Assembly (NCBI RefSeq): GCF_002307495.1
Contig: NZ_NTMR01000020.1
Coordinates: 62,001 to 126,000, forward strand
DNA length: 64,000 nucleotides
DNA from: Pseudomonas abyssi
GTDB taxonomy: Bacteria; Pseudomonadota; Gammaproteobacteria; Pseudomonadales; Pseudomonadaceae
Reading direction: 5' to 3'
The notes below the pieces were generated by a model. It saw nothing but the letters and a program-made list of their open reading frames with translations, was not told the origin of the DNA and made no database searches. Below, piece by piece: positions 11,746 through 19,661 of this stretch. The first letter of the stretch is position 1; every line of letters starts with the position of its first letter. Made by a program: the position numbers and the translations under genes.

Positions 11746-11774
11746 TTGGCGCTTGTGCTCTTTTCAGGCACAAT
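11746..11774 (+). promoter_or_regulatory. Candidate sigma-70 promoter of infA
   Basis: TTGGCG (11746-11751) and CACAAT (11769-11774) are separated by 17 bases and lie about 67 bases before the infA start. The -35 box is good and the -10 box is weak. The only other candidate signal in this 160-base gap is the hairpin after bpt. Assigned by eye. Confidence 0.4.
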
Positions 11775-11840
11775 TAGCCACCTTTTTTGTGGGTACTCTC
11801 CACCACCCACCCGAATTTCACCCCGAGAGGTTGTTGCTTA

Positions 11841-12059
11841 ATGGCAAAAGAAGACAGTATTGAAATGGAAGGCACCATCATCGACACCCTGCCGAACACC
11901 ATGTTCCGCGTTGAACTGGAAAACGGCCATGTCGTGACTGCCCACATTTCAGGCAAGATGCGTAAGAACTACATCCGCATCCTGACTGGCGACAAGGTAC
12001 GCGTAGAACTGACTCCCTACGACCTGACCAAGGGTCGCATCACCTACCGCGCCCGCTGA
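11841..12059 (+). CDS. infA: Translation initiation factor IF-1
   Basis: The 72-residue protein is a complete S1/OB-fold IF-1 that binds the A site of the 30S subunit and assists IF-2 and IF-3 during initiation. The sequence starts [19 protein letters not shown] and ends [12 protein letters not shown], as in most gamma-proteobacteria. GAGAGG lies a few bases upstream of the ATG (with GAGGTTGTTGCTTA between). It closes the aat-bpt-infA group. Downstream, 231 bases contain two small hairpins without U tracts and a strong bidirectional terminator at 12245-12275; clpA, the usual next gene in P. aeruginosa, is not there. Confidence 0.98.
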   Translation: MAKEDSIEMEGTIIDTLPNTMFRVELENGHVVTAHISGKMRKNYIRILTGDKVRVELTPYDLTKGRITYRAR

Positions 12060-12244
12060 CACCCTGTCCCCCCGCCGGGCACCCTCCCCGCCCGGCTGAC
12101 TACCACCCCCCAGCAGATGACCACCCTACCCGATCCAGTCGGGTGTTGTTGTTGGTCGCGTGATACATAGGGATGCCTATGCCAAAGGCATGCCTGCGCC
12201 TGGTACTCCGACCTCCGAGCGACGCGACTCGCTGCCAAACCCAT

Positions 12245-12275
12245 AAAAAAACCCGCTCAAGCGAGCGGGTTTTTC
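12245..12275. terminator. Bidirectional rho-independent terminator
   Basis: An 8-bp perfect stem ACCCGCTC / GAGCGGGT with a 4-base loop is flanked by a run of A on the left and T on the right. It can therefore stop transcription both from infA on the plus strand and from the acyl-CoA dehydrogenase on the minus strand (stop at 12291). Confidence 0.85.
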
Positions 12276-12290
12276 TTAACCGACAGGCGA

Positions 12291-13499
12291 TCAGCGAGGC
12301 ATGTAGCGACCCAGCTCGTGCTTGCCGATAGCGGCGCGGTGCACTTCATCCGGGCCATCGGCCAGGCGCAGGGTGCGCTGCATGGCGTACATGTGCGCCA
12401 GCGGGTAGTCATCGGAGACACCTGCGCCGCCGTGCATCTGGATGGCACGATCCAGTACGTTGAGGGCAACATTGGGCGCAACAACCTTGATCTGCGCGAT
12501 TTCGCTCTTGGCGACCTTGTTGCCGACAGTGTCCATCATGTAAGCGGCGTTCAGGGTCAGCAGACGAGCCTGGTTGATCTCGATGCGCGATTGGGCGATC
12601 AGGTCAATGTTGCCACCCAGCTGAGCCAGGCGCTTGCCAAAGGCTTCACGCTCAACGGAGCGCTTGCACATCAGCTCCAGTGCGCGCTCGGCGGCACCGA
12701 TGGAGCGCATGCAGTGGTGGATGCGGCCCGGGCCGAGGCGACCTTGGGCGATCTCGAAGCCACGGCCTTCACCCAGCAGCACGTTGCTGTAAGGAACGCG
12801 TACATTTTCCAGTAGCACTTCGGCGTGGCCGTGTGGCGCGTCGTCATAACCGAATACCGGCAGCGGGCGGATAACCTTCACGCCGGGGGTGTCCATCGGC
12901 ACCAGAATCATCGAGTGTTGCTGGTGACGCGGCGCATCGGGGTTGGTCAGACCCATGAAGATCATGATCTTGCAGCGCGGATCGCAGGCGCCGGACGTCC
13001 ACCATTTGCGGCCGTTGATGACCCACTCGTCACCTTCGCGGCGAGCGTTGGCTTGCATGTTGGTGGCGTCGGAAGAGGCAACGCCCGGCTCGGTCATACC
13101 GAAGCAGGAGCGGATTTCGCCGGCGAGCAGCGGTTTCAGCCACTTTTCCTTGTGCTCATCGTTACCGTAGCGAACGATGGTTTCCATGTTGCCGGTGTCC
13201 GGCGCGCTGCAGTTGAACGCTTCGGACGCCAGGCCGGAGCGGCCCATCAGCTCGGCCAGCGGCGCGTATTCCAGGTTGGTCAGGCCAGCGCCCAGGTCGG
13301 ATTCGGGCAGGAACAGATTCCACAGGCCGGCAGCGCGGGCCTTGACCTTGAGCTCCTCGACGATGGCGGTGGGCTGCCAGCGATCCCCTTCGGCTACTTG
13401 CTGGTGAAAGGTGGCTTCAGCCGGAAAAACGTGTTCCTGCATGAACGCGTCAACGCGCTCGCGTAGTTCTTTAACCTTGGGGGAGTATCCGAAATCCAT
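12291..13499 (-). CDS. Acyl-CoA dehydrogenase
   Basis: The 402-residue flavoprotein belongs to the acyl-CoA dehydrogenase superfamily, which introduces a trans-2 double bond into acyl-CoA using FAD and passes electrons to ETF. Diagnostic segments are [18 protein letters not shown] (the FAD/substrate-binding motif), [19 protein letters not shown], and near the C-terminus [19 protein letters not shown] with [10 protein letters not shown]. The N-terminus [16 protein letters not shown] and the ADGPDEVH tail resemble the ACAD10/11-like subgroup, so the natural substrate may be an unusual or branched acyl chain. It is divergent from a LysR-type gene across 166 bases, which makes that regulator a plausible controller. 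Substrate is not determinable here. Confidence 0.9.
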   Translation of the reverse strand: MDFGYSPKVKELRERVDAFMQEHVFPAEATFHQQVAEGDRWQPTAIVEELKVKARAAGLWNLFLPESDLGAGLTNLEYAPLAELMGRSGLASEAFNCSAPDTGNMETIVRYGNDEHKEKWLKPLLAGEIRSCFGMTEPGVASSDATNMQANARREGDEWVINGRKWWTSGACDPRCKIMIFMGLTNPDAPRHQQHSMILVPMDTPGVKVIRPLPVFGYDDAPHGHAEVLLENVRVPYSNVLLGEGRGFEIAQGRLGPGRIHHCMRSIGAAERALELMCKRSVEREAFGKRLAQLGGNIDLIAQSRIEINQARLLTLNAAYMMDTVGNKVAKSEIAQIKVVAPNVALNVLDRAIQMHGGAGVSDDYPLAHMYAMQRTLRLADGPDEVHRAAIGKHELGRYMPR

Positions 13500-13665
13500 A
13501 GTGGTTGCCTTCGTTTGGTGGGTTCGACGAAGAAAATGCTAGATGACCAATCTGGATTTATCTAACCTATTTTTGCCGTGTATTAACATTCATAAGCGAT
13601 ATATACTTGCCGACTCCGCTGAACTGCATGTCTCGATATGAGCCATTTGACCAAAGGATGATGCG

Positions 13666-14604
13666 ATGAACCTCAGCAAGGTAGATCTGAACCTGTTCAT
13701 TGTCTTTGATGCCATCTATACCGAGGCAAATCTGACCCGTGCAGGCCAGATTGTCGGCATCACTCAGCCAGCCGTAAGTAATGCTCTCGCTCGCCTGCGC
13801 GAGACATTCAACGACCCGCTATTCGTGCGTACTGCCCAGGGCATGGTCCCTACCCCGATGGCGCAGAACATCATTACGCCGGTCCGCTCTGCCCTGCAGC
13901 TGCTGCGCGTATCGGTGCAGGAAAGCCGCAGTTTTGTCCCCGAGCAGGCAACCAAGACCTACCGCATCAGCATGACCGACCTGACGGAGGCAGTCATTCT
14001 GCCCCATCTGGCCTCGCGCATCCGCCGCATGGCGCCGAACATCAACATCGACAGCTTCCTGGTCAAGCGCCGTGAAACCACCAAGGAGCTGGCGGCTGGT
14101 CGCCTCGACTTTGCCATTGATGCGCCGCTAAACACTGATACCCAGGTGCGCCACGTCAAACTGTTCGAGGATCATCATGTCTGTGTGATGCGCCCGGGCC
14201 ACCCACTGGCCAAGAAAGAGCGCATCACCCTGGATGACTACCTGGCTCAATCGCACATTCATATCTCCAGCCGCCGCAATGGTCTGGGCCACGTCGACCT
14301 GGCGCTGGGCAAGATGGGTTTGCAACGCCGAGTGGTGCTGCGTTCACAGCACTATCAGATGGCACCGCTGGTGATGGAGTCCACCGATATGGTGATGACA
14401 GTGCACGAGCGCTTCGCCAAGCGCCACAACCTGCATGCTGTCGCCCTGCCGATTGACGATGTGCCGCCGATCGAGACCCACCTGTTCTGGCATGAAAGCA
14501 CAGACCAGGATCCGGCCAACCGCTGGATGCGCGAACAGATCATCGAGCTGTCGCAGAAACTGGTACGGGACTACCAGAAAAGCAAGGACGCCGCGCCCAG
14601 CTGA
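13666..14604 (+). CDS. LysR-type transcriptional regulator
   Basis: The 312-residue protein has an N-terminal winged helix-turn-helix (DLNLFIVFDAIYTEANLTRA, then QPAVSNALARLRETFNDPLF) and a periplasmic-binding-like effector domain from about residue 95. The DLNL(F/L).VFDA..TE opening and LFVRT are characteristic of the NodD/LeuO/PhcA-like branch of LysR proteins. It is transcribed away from the acyl-CoA dehydrogenase; LysR regulators usually control the divergent neighbour and themselves. The intergenic region is locally AT-rich but I could not fix a clear T-N11-A box. A strong terminator follows the gene. Effector unknown. Confidence 0.93.
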   Translation: MNLSKVDLNLFIVFDAIYTEANLTRAGQIVGITQPAVSNALARLRETFNDPLFVRTAQGMVPTPMAQNIITPVRSALQLLRVSVQESRSFVPEQATKTYRISMTDLTEAVILPHLASRIRRMAPNINIDSFLVKRRETTKELAAGRLDFAIDAPLNTDTQVRHVKLFEDHHVCVMRPGHPLAKKERITLDDYLAQSHIHISSRRNGLGHVDLALGKMGLQRRVVLRSQHYQMAPLVMESTDMVMTVHERFAKRHNLHAVALPIDDVPPIETHLFWHESTDQDPANRWMREQIIELSQKLVRDYQKSKDAAPS

Positions 14605-14620
14605 TACCGTGACGGCTGAA

Positions 14621-14659
14621 ACGACAAGGCCCGCACATTGTGCGGGCCTTGTCGTTTTA
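14621..14659. terminator. Bidirectional terminator with perfect 15-bp stem
   Basis: ACGACAAGGCCCGCA pairs perfectly with TGCGGGCCTTGTCGT around a 5-base loop, followed by TTT. It lies between the convergent LysR gene (stop 14604) and the MocR gene (stop 14675) and can serve both. Confidence 0.85.
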
Positions 14660-14674
14660 CTTTAAACAATAGAC

Positions 14675-16150
14675 TCAGCTTGCTGATTCATAAGCCATCT
14701 CAACGCTCAATCCGCCGGCGCTGCGGGCTGACTCTGACACCAGCTGCCGGGCCAGCACACCCAGCGTCATGACAGCCTGCTCTGTCGATCGGTTCCAGGG
14801 AATACCGCAGTTGAGGCGCAGACAGTGGTTAAACTGGTCCGAGTTACTGAACACGATGCCCGGCGCGATACTGATGTTTTGCGCCAACGCCCAGTTGAAC
14901 AACGTCAGCGTATCGGCCCCGCCAGGCAGGCTGATCCAGAGTATGTAGCCACCACGCGGCCGAGATATCTGCGTACCTTCCGGGAAGTATTGCTGTACCG
15001 CCAGCTGAAACTGGCTGAGGTTCTTGCAGTACTCCTGCCGGATGTGGCGCAGGTGCCGGTCGTAGCCGCCATTTTCCAGATAGGCAGCCACCGCCATTTG
15101 GCTGACGCTGCAGGCCGACAGCGTGGTGAATGTCTGCAGCTGCTCAATTGCCTGCTGGTACCGCCGCGTGATCAGCCAGCCAGTCCGCACGCCGGGCGAG
15201 ATGGTCTTGGAAAAACTGGAGCAGTAGATCACGGTGTCGGAGCAGTCGAAGGCCTTGAGCGCACGCGATTGTCCCTGGTCAAACATCAGCTCGCCATAAA
15301 TATCGTCTTCGATGATCGTCAGCTTGCGCTGCGCCATCATGCCGACCAGCTTGCGCTGCCGGGCCTCTGGCATGGTTGCGCCCATCGGATTACCGGCTCG
15401 CGCGGTCAGCACCAGCGCCTTGATGGGCCACTTGTCCAGCGCGCGCTGCAGCGCTTCCAGGCTGAGCCCGGTATCGGGATCGGTCGGAATCTCGATGACC
15501 TGCAACTCCAGCAATTGGCATAGCTGCACTGTGCCGTAATAGCTGGGGGATTCGGTCGCGATCAGGTCGCCCGGGCGCGTGACCGCGCGCAGTGCCAGTT
15601 GCAAGGCTTCGACGCAGCCATTGGTGATAACCACATTGCTGGGGTCAACAGCCGCACCAGCATCGCGCATCCGAATGGCCACCTGGCGACGCAGCGGTTC
15701 GTAACCCGGGCTAAAGGTGTAACTGAACGCCTTGTGGCTATGAAAGCGGGTGATCTTGCTCATCTGCTGATGCAGCGCACGCAGCGGCAGATAATCACTA
15801 GCCGGCACCGCCGCGCCGAGCGGAATGATTCCTTCGCGCCGCGCCTGCGAGAGAATCTCGCTGATGATGCTGCTACGGGTAACCGCGTAGGGCGCCTCAA
15901 CCTTGGCGATTTGCGGCTTGGGCGCGGTCAGCGCCGGGGTCTGATGAACGTAGTAGCCGGACTGCGGGCGCGCATGAATCAGCCCCTGGTCCTCCAGGGT
16001 GGCGTAGGCCTGCAGCACGGTTGCATGGCTAACGCCCTTCTGGGTGCTCAGCTTGCGTACCGAGGGTACCCGCTCACCCGGTCGATAGACGCCATTCTGA
16101 ATATCTTCCGCCAATTGCTGGGCGATACGCTGGTACAGCAGACTGGTCAT
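14675..16150 (-). CDS. MocR-family regulator (GntR helix-turn-helix fused to aminotransferase fold)
   Basis: The 491-residue protein has an N-terminal GntR winged helix (YQRIAQQLAEDIQNGVYRPG, RVPSVRKLSTQKGVSHATV, LEDQGLIHARPQSGYYV) followed by a fold-type-I aminotransferase domain. The PLP-binding lysine is expected in SSFSKTISPGVRTGW around residue 315; LVLTARAGNPMGATMP is the Asn/Pro cofactor region. MocR proteins use PLP or PLP adducts as signals to control vitamin B6, GABA or taurine genes rather than acting as enzymes. AGGAGG lies 6 bases before the ATG. The upstream region holds repeated ACAGTT elements described separately. Its target could be itself or the downstream/upstream neighbours; not resolvable here. 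Confidence 0.93.
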   Translation of the reverse strand: MTSLLYQRIAQQLAEDIQNGVYRPGERVPSVRKLSTQKGVSHATVLQAYATLEDQGLIHARPQSGYYVHQTPALTAPKPQIAKVEAPYAVTRSSIISEILSQARREGIIPLGAAVPASDYLPLRALHQQMSKITRFHSHKAFSYTFSPGYEPLRRQVAIRMRDAGAAVDPSNVVITNGCVEALQLALRAVTRPGDLIATESPSYYGTVQLCQLLELQVIEIPTDPDTGLSLEALQRALDKWPIKALVLTARAGNPMGATMPEARQRKLVGMMAQRKLTIIEDDIYGELMFDQGQSRALKAFDCSDTVIYCSSFSKTISPGVRTGWLITRRYQQAIEQLQTFTTLSACSVSQMAVAAYLENGGYDRHLRHIRQEYCKNLSQFQLAVQQYFPEGTQISRPRGGYILWISLPGGADTLTLFNWALAQNISIAPGIVFSNSDQFNHCLRLNCGIPWNRSTEQAVMTLGVLARQLVSESARSAGGLSVEMAYESAS

Positions 16151-16187
16151 GACAAACCTCCTGGAGCAGACCGACCACAGAGCTTAT

Positions 16188-16242
16188 CCGGTACAGTTGC
16201 AGCAGCACAGTGACAGATGCGCCACAGTTAACCAGTACAGTT
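16188..16242. promoter_or_regulatory. Direct repeats upstream of the MocR gene, candidate operator
   Basis: CCGGTACAGTT (16188-16198) and CCAGTACAGTT (16232-16242) match at 10 of 11 positions and lie 44 bases apart, about four helical turns. A partial copy, CCACAGTT, lies at 16222-16229. MocR regulators are known to bind pairs of direct repeats in front of their targets, often containing a GTACAG core. The site is 38-92 bases upstream of the MocR start, so autoregulation is the simplest reading. Confidence 0.45.
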
Positions 16243-16285
16243 TATGCTGCTACCGGTTGTCCAGTTGATTGCTGATCAGTGGCGA

Positions 16286-17149
16286 TTATTCCGCCAGAGG
16301 TATATCTGCTGCCGGCTCGCTGACCGGACGGAAAGGCGCGGCCCAGATGCCTCGATACTTGTCGAGCAGGCGCGAGCCCTCGTTGCGCTGCTGCTGTTCG
16401 AGCATGCCCAGAGCGAGTGCTGAACGCAGTGCAGGCGTGTTGCACACCGAATTGTGAGAAATGGCCAGATACAGTGGTGCGTTGATGAAAGAGCCTTCCA
16501 ACGTGTCAAGCTGAGCGTCTACTCCCATTTGCTCGGCCAGGGCGAGCCCCTGGTAACGTTCCAGCACCACGTAATCCAGCTCACCTGCCAGCAGCTTGCG
16601 CAGGGCGCGCTCGCCGGAGGCTTCACGCTGCAGGTCCAGATTGTCTGTCGCGTAGGTGTCGAAGGATAGCCCGAAGCGGCTGCCCTGCTGCGCTGCGCCC
16701 CGCTTGCCGCGTAAATCCTGCCAGCCGGTGTAAGGGAAGGCTGCGCCGCGGCGTACAAAGAAGACGCTCGGCACATCCACCACCGGCGGATAGACGAAGT
16801 CGAGTGAGCTCAGCAGCTCGCGACTGAGAAACAGGCCGGCCATGATGTCCACCTGCCCTGCCTCAACAGCCTCCAGCGCCTTGGCGCGTGAACCGAGATC
16901 CAGCAGCTCCACCTCGACTCCAGAGCCCTGCAGCGCGTTGCTGAGCATCTCGATAGTCACCCCGGTCAGCGCCACGTCTCCGTCCTCTGGTGCCCAGGTC
17001 AGTGGCGGATAGGCCGGGTTGCCGGTAACCACAACGCGTTCACAGTTGGTGAGCTCGGCGTGCACCGGCGTCGAGCTGAAAACCCCGCCCAGCACCAGAG
17101 CCGTTGTCAGGGCGAGAAATCGATTGGAGCCTGATGTGAACATGATCAA
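16286..17149 (-). CDS. Periplasmic substrate-binding protein, SBP_bac_3 type, without transporter partners
   Basis: The 287-residue product has a signal peptide (FLALTTALVLGGVFSSTPVHA) and a two-lobed solute-binding domain: VVVTGNPAYPPLTWAPEDG, LTGVTIEMLSNAL, LEAVEAGQVDIMAGLFLSRE and a late YVVLERYQGLALAEQMG. This family usually delivers polar amino acids to ABC permeases, or acts as a sensor for signalling proteins. No ABC permease or ATPase gene is adjacent: MiaE lies on its 5' side and the MocR gene on its 3' side. Two nearby in-frame ATGs (17149 and 17143) are possible starts. The ligand is unknown; a sensing or enzymatic role cannot be excluded. Confidence 0.8.
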   Translation of the reverse strand: MIMFTSGSNRFLALTTALVLGGVFSSTPVHAELTNCERVVVTGNPAYPPLTWAPEDGDVALTGVTIEMLSNALQGSGVEVELLDLGSRAKALEAVEAGQVDIMAGLFLSRELLSSLDFVYPPVVDVPSVFFVRRGAAFPYTGWQDLRGKRGAAQQGSRFGLSFDTYATDNLDLQREASGERALRKLLAGELDYVVLERYQGLALAEQMGVDAQLDTLEGSFINAPLYLAISHNSVCNTPALRSALALGMLEQQQRNEGSRLLDKYRGIWAAPFRPVSEPAADIPLAE

Positions 17150-17207
17150 TCCCTGGTTGGTGGGCTACAGCGCAAACAGACCCGGAACAGCGTCACGGGT
17201 TCAGTAT

Positions 17208-17807
17208 TCAGGCCGCTACACCGCTGTGAAAACGAAACTCCTGATCAGCGGCGAGAATGGCCTGCTGCTCTGCCTGGGCAAAGCGGGCAATGTGTTCGTC
17301 GATTGGCGCGTCCGCGTAAGCCTTGGCCAGACGCAAGTAATCCTGATAGTGCCGTGCCTCGGACTTAAGCAGTGAGCGGTAGAAGTCGCCCAGCTCCTCG
17401 TCCAGATGCGGTGCCAGCTTGGCGAAGCGCTCGCATGAACGCGCCTCGATGAACGCCCCCACAATCAGCGTATCAACCAGCCGGCCCGGCTCTGTGGTGC
17501 GTACGTGCTGACGCAGGCGTTGCGCATATTGACTGGCAGACAGCCCGCGATAACGGATGCCGCGCTTTTGCATGATTGCGGTGACCTGCTCGAAATGACG
17601 CAATTCCTCACGCGCCAGACGCGACATCTTTTGCAGCAGATCCGGCTTGTCGACATAGCGAAACATCAACATCAGCGCCGTGGAGGCGGCTTTCTTTTCG
17701 CAGTTGGCGTGGTCGATCAGCAGTTCTTGCGGGTGCGCCAATGCCTGCTCAATCCAGGCATCAGGGGTACGGCAAGGCAGAAAGGCGAGGAGTTCGTCGG
17801 GCAGCAT
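17208..17807 (-). CDS. miaE: tRNA 2-methylthio-N6-isopentenyladenosine-37 hydroxylase MiaE
   Basis: MiaE is a diiron oxygenase that hydroxylates ms2i6A at position 37 of tRNAs reading U-starting codons. The 199-residue protein shows the carboxylate/His ligands of the four-helix bundle: NCEKKAAST, AREELRHFEQV (E-x-x-H) and, later, IEARSCERF with SEARHYQDYL (second E-x-x-H type). The ATG at 17807 gives the usual N-terminus MLPDELLAFLPCRTPDAW; the longer frame up to 17912 has no family counterpart. It is divergent from the universal stress gene with 157 bases between. Partner enzymes MiaA/MiaB are not in this window. Confidence 0.93.
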   Translation of the reverse strand: MLPDELLAFLPCRTPDAWIEQALAHPQELLIDHANCEKKAASTALMLMFRYVDKPDLLQKMSRLAREELRHFEQVTAIMQKRGIRYRGLSASQYAQRLRQHVRTTEPGRLVDTLIVGAFIEARSCERFAKLAPHLDEELGDFYRSLLKSEARHYQDYLRLAKAYADAPIDEHIARFAQAEQQAILAADQEFRFHSGVAA

Positions 17808-17964
17808 GAGTCTTTTCGCAGGTGATAACAGCAACGCCGCAGAGTATACCTGCTGAACCCTCCATCCACAGCCCGAATAGACATGGATCAACACAAACCG
17901 GGTAAAAAACAACTACATTGGGAACATCGGGCAAGATTGCCTTTTGCACAACAGGGAGAAAGCC

Positions 17965-18825
17965 ATGCAAGCCGTGAAACGCATTCTAGTTGTTATCGAT
18001 CCCAGCCAGGAGGAGCAGGTCGCCTTGAACCGCGCTAGCCTGATCGCGGGCTTTATTGAATGCGAACTGCACCTGCTGGTGTGTGAGGACCGCGCCGATT
18101 ACAGCGACCTGCTGGCTCGCCTGCGTGTCGAGCAGGATGCCAAGGGGATTCGCTGCAGCGTCACCCAGGATTGGCACCACAACAGTACTGATACCATCTG
18201 CCGCGCCGTATCCCGCGAAGGCTGCGACCTGGTCGTCAAGCAGCACCGTCCGGATAACCCGCTGCGCAAGGCGCTGCTAACGCCGGACGACTGGAAGTTG
18301 CTGCGCTACTGCCCGGCGCCCGTGCTGATGGTCAAGAACAGCGACAGCTGGATCAAAGGTTCTGTTCTGGCGGCGGTGGATGTCGGCAACCACGACGACC
18401 AGCATCACGTGTTGCACGACACCATTGTCAGCCACGCCGCTGATATCGTTGACATGATTGATGGCGACCTGCACCTGGTTTCGGCCCACCCTGCCCCGAT
18501 GCTGTCTGCCGCCGATCCGGCGTTTCAGCTCAAGGACAGCATTGCTGCCGAATACCGCGCTCGCGCCGAACCCTATGTGAAGCTCTACGGTATCGACGAC
18601 CAGCACCTGCATATCGATGAAGGCCCGGCGGATACGCTGGTGCCGCAGGTGGCCAACCGTATCGGTGCCAGCGTTATCATTATTGGGACTGTGGGCCGCA
18701 AGGGGATCGCCGGCGCGCTGATCGGCAATACTGCCGAAGTGGTGCTGGATCAGGTCAACAGCGACATCCTGGTGCTGAAACCGGAAGATACTCTGGCGCA
18801 CCTTGAAGCGCTGCTGGAAAAGTAG
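17965..18825 (+). CDS. Tandem universal stress protein (UspE-like)
   Basis: The 286-residue cytoplasmic protein consists of two Usp domains. The first starts RILVVIDPSQEEQ; the second starts SVLAAVDVGNHD and ends with a nucleotide-binding-like GTVGRKGIAGALIGNTAEVVL, which matches the G-2X-G-9X-G(S/T) pattern of ATP-binding Usps. This two-domain layout is that of UspE, linked in other bacteria to stress survival and motility or anaerobiosis. GGGAGAAAG lies just ahead of the ATG at 17965, so the extra 7 codons from 17944 were not used. An ANR/FNR-type promoter is common for this family but I did not see a clear TTGAT-N4-ATCAA box. Confidence 0.9.
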   Translation: MQAVKRILVVIDPSQEEQVALNRASLIAGFIECELHLLVCEDRADYSDLLARLRVEQDAKGIRCSVTQDWHHNSTDTICRAVSREGCDLVVKQHRPDNPLRKALLTPDDWKLLRYCPAPVLMVKNSDSWIKGSVLAAVDVGNHDDQHHVLHDTIVSHAADIVDMIDGDLHLVSAHPAPMLSAADPAFQLKDSIAAEYRARAEPYVKLYGIDDQHLHIDEGPADTLVPQVANRIGASVIIIGTVGRKGIAGALIGNTAEVVLDQVNSDILVLKPEDTLAHLEALLEK

Positions 18826-18837
18826 GCCTGTGTACCA

Positions 18838-18865
18838 GCGGGTGCCGTGCGTTCAGGGCACCCGC
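18838..18865. terminator. Hairpin between convergent usp and DUF1289 genes
   Basis: GCGGGTGCC pairs with GGCACCCGC over a 10-base loop just after the universal stress stop and across the 3' end of the DUF1289 gene. There is no U tract, so termination is only a suggestion. Confidence 0.35.
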
Positions 18866-19299
18866 CGGTCGTAGTAGGCCGTGGACAGGTCAAAGAAGGC
18901 CTGATCCAGGTTATCTCGCACCTGCTTCAGTGTCGCGCCATGCCACAAGGGCTGCAGGCGCAGGCCCGCACTCTCCAAACCGCCCTCAGCCAGGCGAGGC
19001 AACAGGCGCCAGACCTTGATACTCACGGGCATATTGGGGGCTGCAGGCACCTTCAGTCGCTTCAGCTCACCCTCCAGTGCCCACACCGATACCAGTTCAA
19101 AGCGGTTCCAGATCAACTGCTCCAGCAGCTGTTCCAGACGACGCCAGACCGCCGCACGCTGACCGTTGTCGTAGCGGTTCCAGTCAATGATTTCATGGCT
19201 GAAGCGCTTGCAGCCGCGACACACCAGATCACCGAATACGGTGGAGCACAGCCCAATACAGGGCGTTTTACTGGTGTAGGCGTCAGAATCGGAGGGCAT
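18853..19299 (-). CDS. DUF1289 family small protein
   Basis: The 148-residue protein begins with the DUF1289 signature: KTPCIGLCSTVFGDLVCRGC, followed by KRFSHEIIDWNRYDNGQRAAVWRRLE. The four Cys in CxxxCxxxxxxxxCxxC spacing suggest a small metal-binding site. The remaining ~85 residues contain no motif I recognise. The molecular function of this family is not known to me. I start at ATG 19299 because it gives the shortest N-terminus before the motif; no good ribosome site is visible and starts up to 19380 are possible. It is convergent with the universal stress gene. Confidence 0.75.
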   Translation of the reverse strand: MPSDSDAYTSKTPCIGLCSTVFGDLVCRGCKRFSHEIIDWNRYDNGQRAAVWRRLEQLLEQLIWNRFELVSVWALEGELKRLKVPAAPNMPVSIKVWRLLPRLAEGGLESAGLRLQPLWHGATLKQVRDNLDQAFFDLSTAYYDRRVP

Positions 19300-19661
19300 G
19301 CGGCAGTGCTCAACGGCAAATGCACCATGATAGACCAGTCGCGGCCTGATCCCAAGACGACCAACGCACGCCTGCCTCATCCGGGATACAGCTTAACTTT
19401 GGGTTCGCCATCCTGTAGAATCAGCCCGCCGTTAGGGCTGTGCTTCAGGCGTTTGCCCGCAACCCGTTACGTATCTGCCAACACCAGTTACCCAGGTTGC
19501 CCCCCACCAGAACGGGTCTGCGCTTGCACACAGTCTTATTGCCGGCACGCCAGGGAAGCACTGAATAGCTCCCTTATCCAAGATGATTATTCAGTGCTTC
19601 CCGGAGTCCGAGAGGATTACCGTTCCGTCATGAGCGGAACAGACTGATGAGGGTAATAACT
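19300..19661. other. Intergenic region upstream of acnB with a long perfect inverted repeat
   Basis: This 362-base stretch between the DUF1289 start and acnB holds no convincing gene. Its main feature is the 15-bp inverted repeat at 19553-19602. An acnB ribosome binding site (GATGAGGG) ends it. The acnB promoter must lie in or before the repeat but I could not fix boxes by eye. Confidence 0.6.
19553..19602. repeat. 50-bp inverted repeat, 15-bp perfect arms
   Basis: GGGAAGCACTGAATA (19553-19567) is perfectly complementary to TATTCAGTGCTTCCC (19588-19602), with a 20-base centre. The arms start with GGGAAGC and resemble terminal repeats of small mobile elements; the unit could be a REP/MITE-like palindrome or a structured 5' leader of acnB. 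It ends 59 bases before the acnB start and no U tract follows, so a terminator is less likely. No second copy was noticed in this window. Confidence 0.7.

Noticed and set aside
12074-12096. GCCGGGC/GCCCGGC hairpin after infA as a terminator
   Set aside because: No U tract, and a much stronger terminator lies 150 bases further on.
12128-12200. tRNA or small RNA between infA and the terminator
   Set aside because: Short inverted repeats are present but no cloverleaf or conserved arm could be built.
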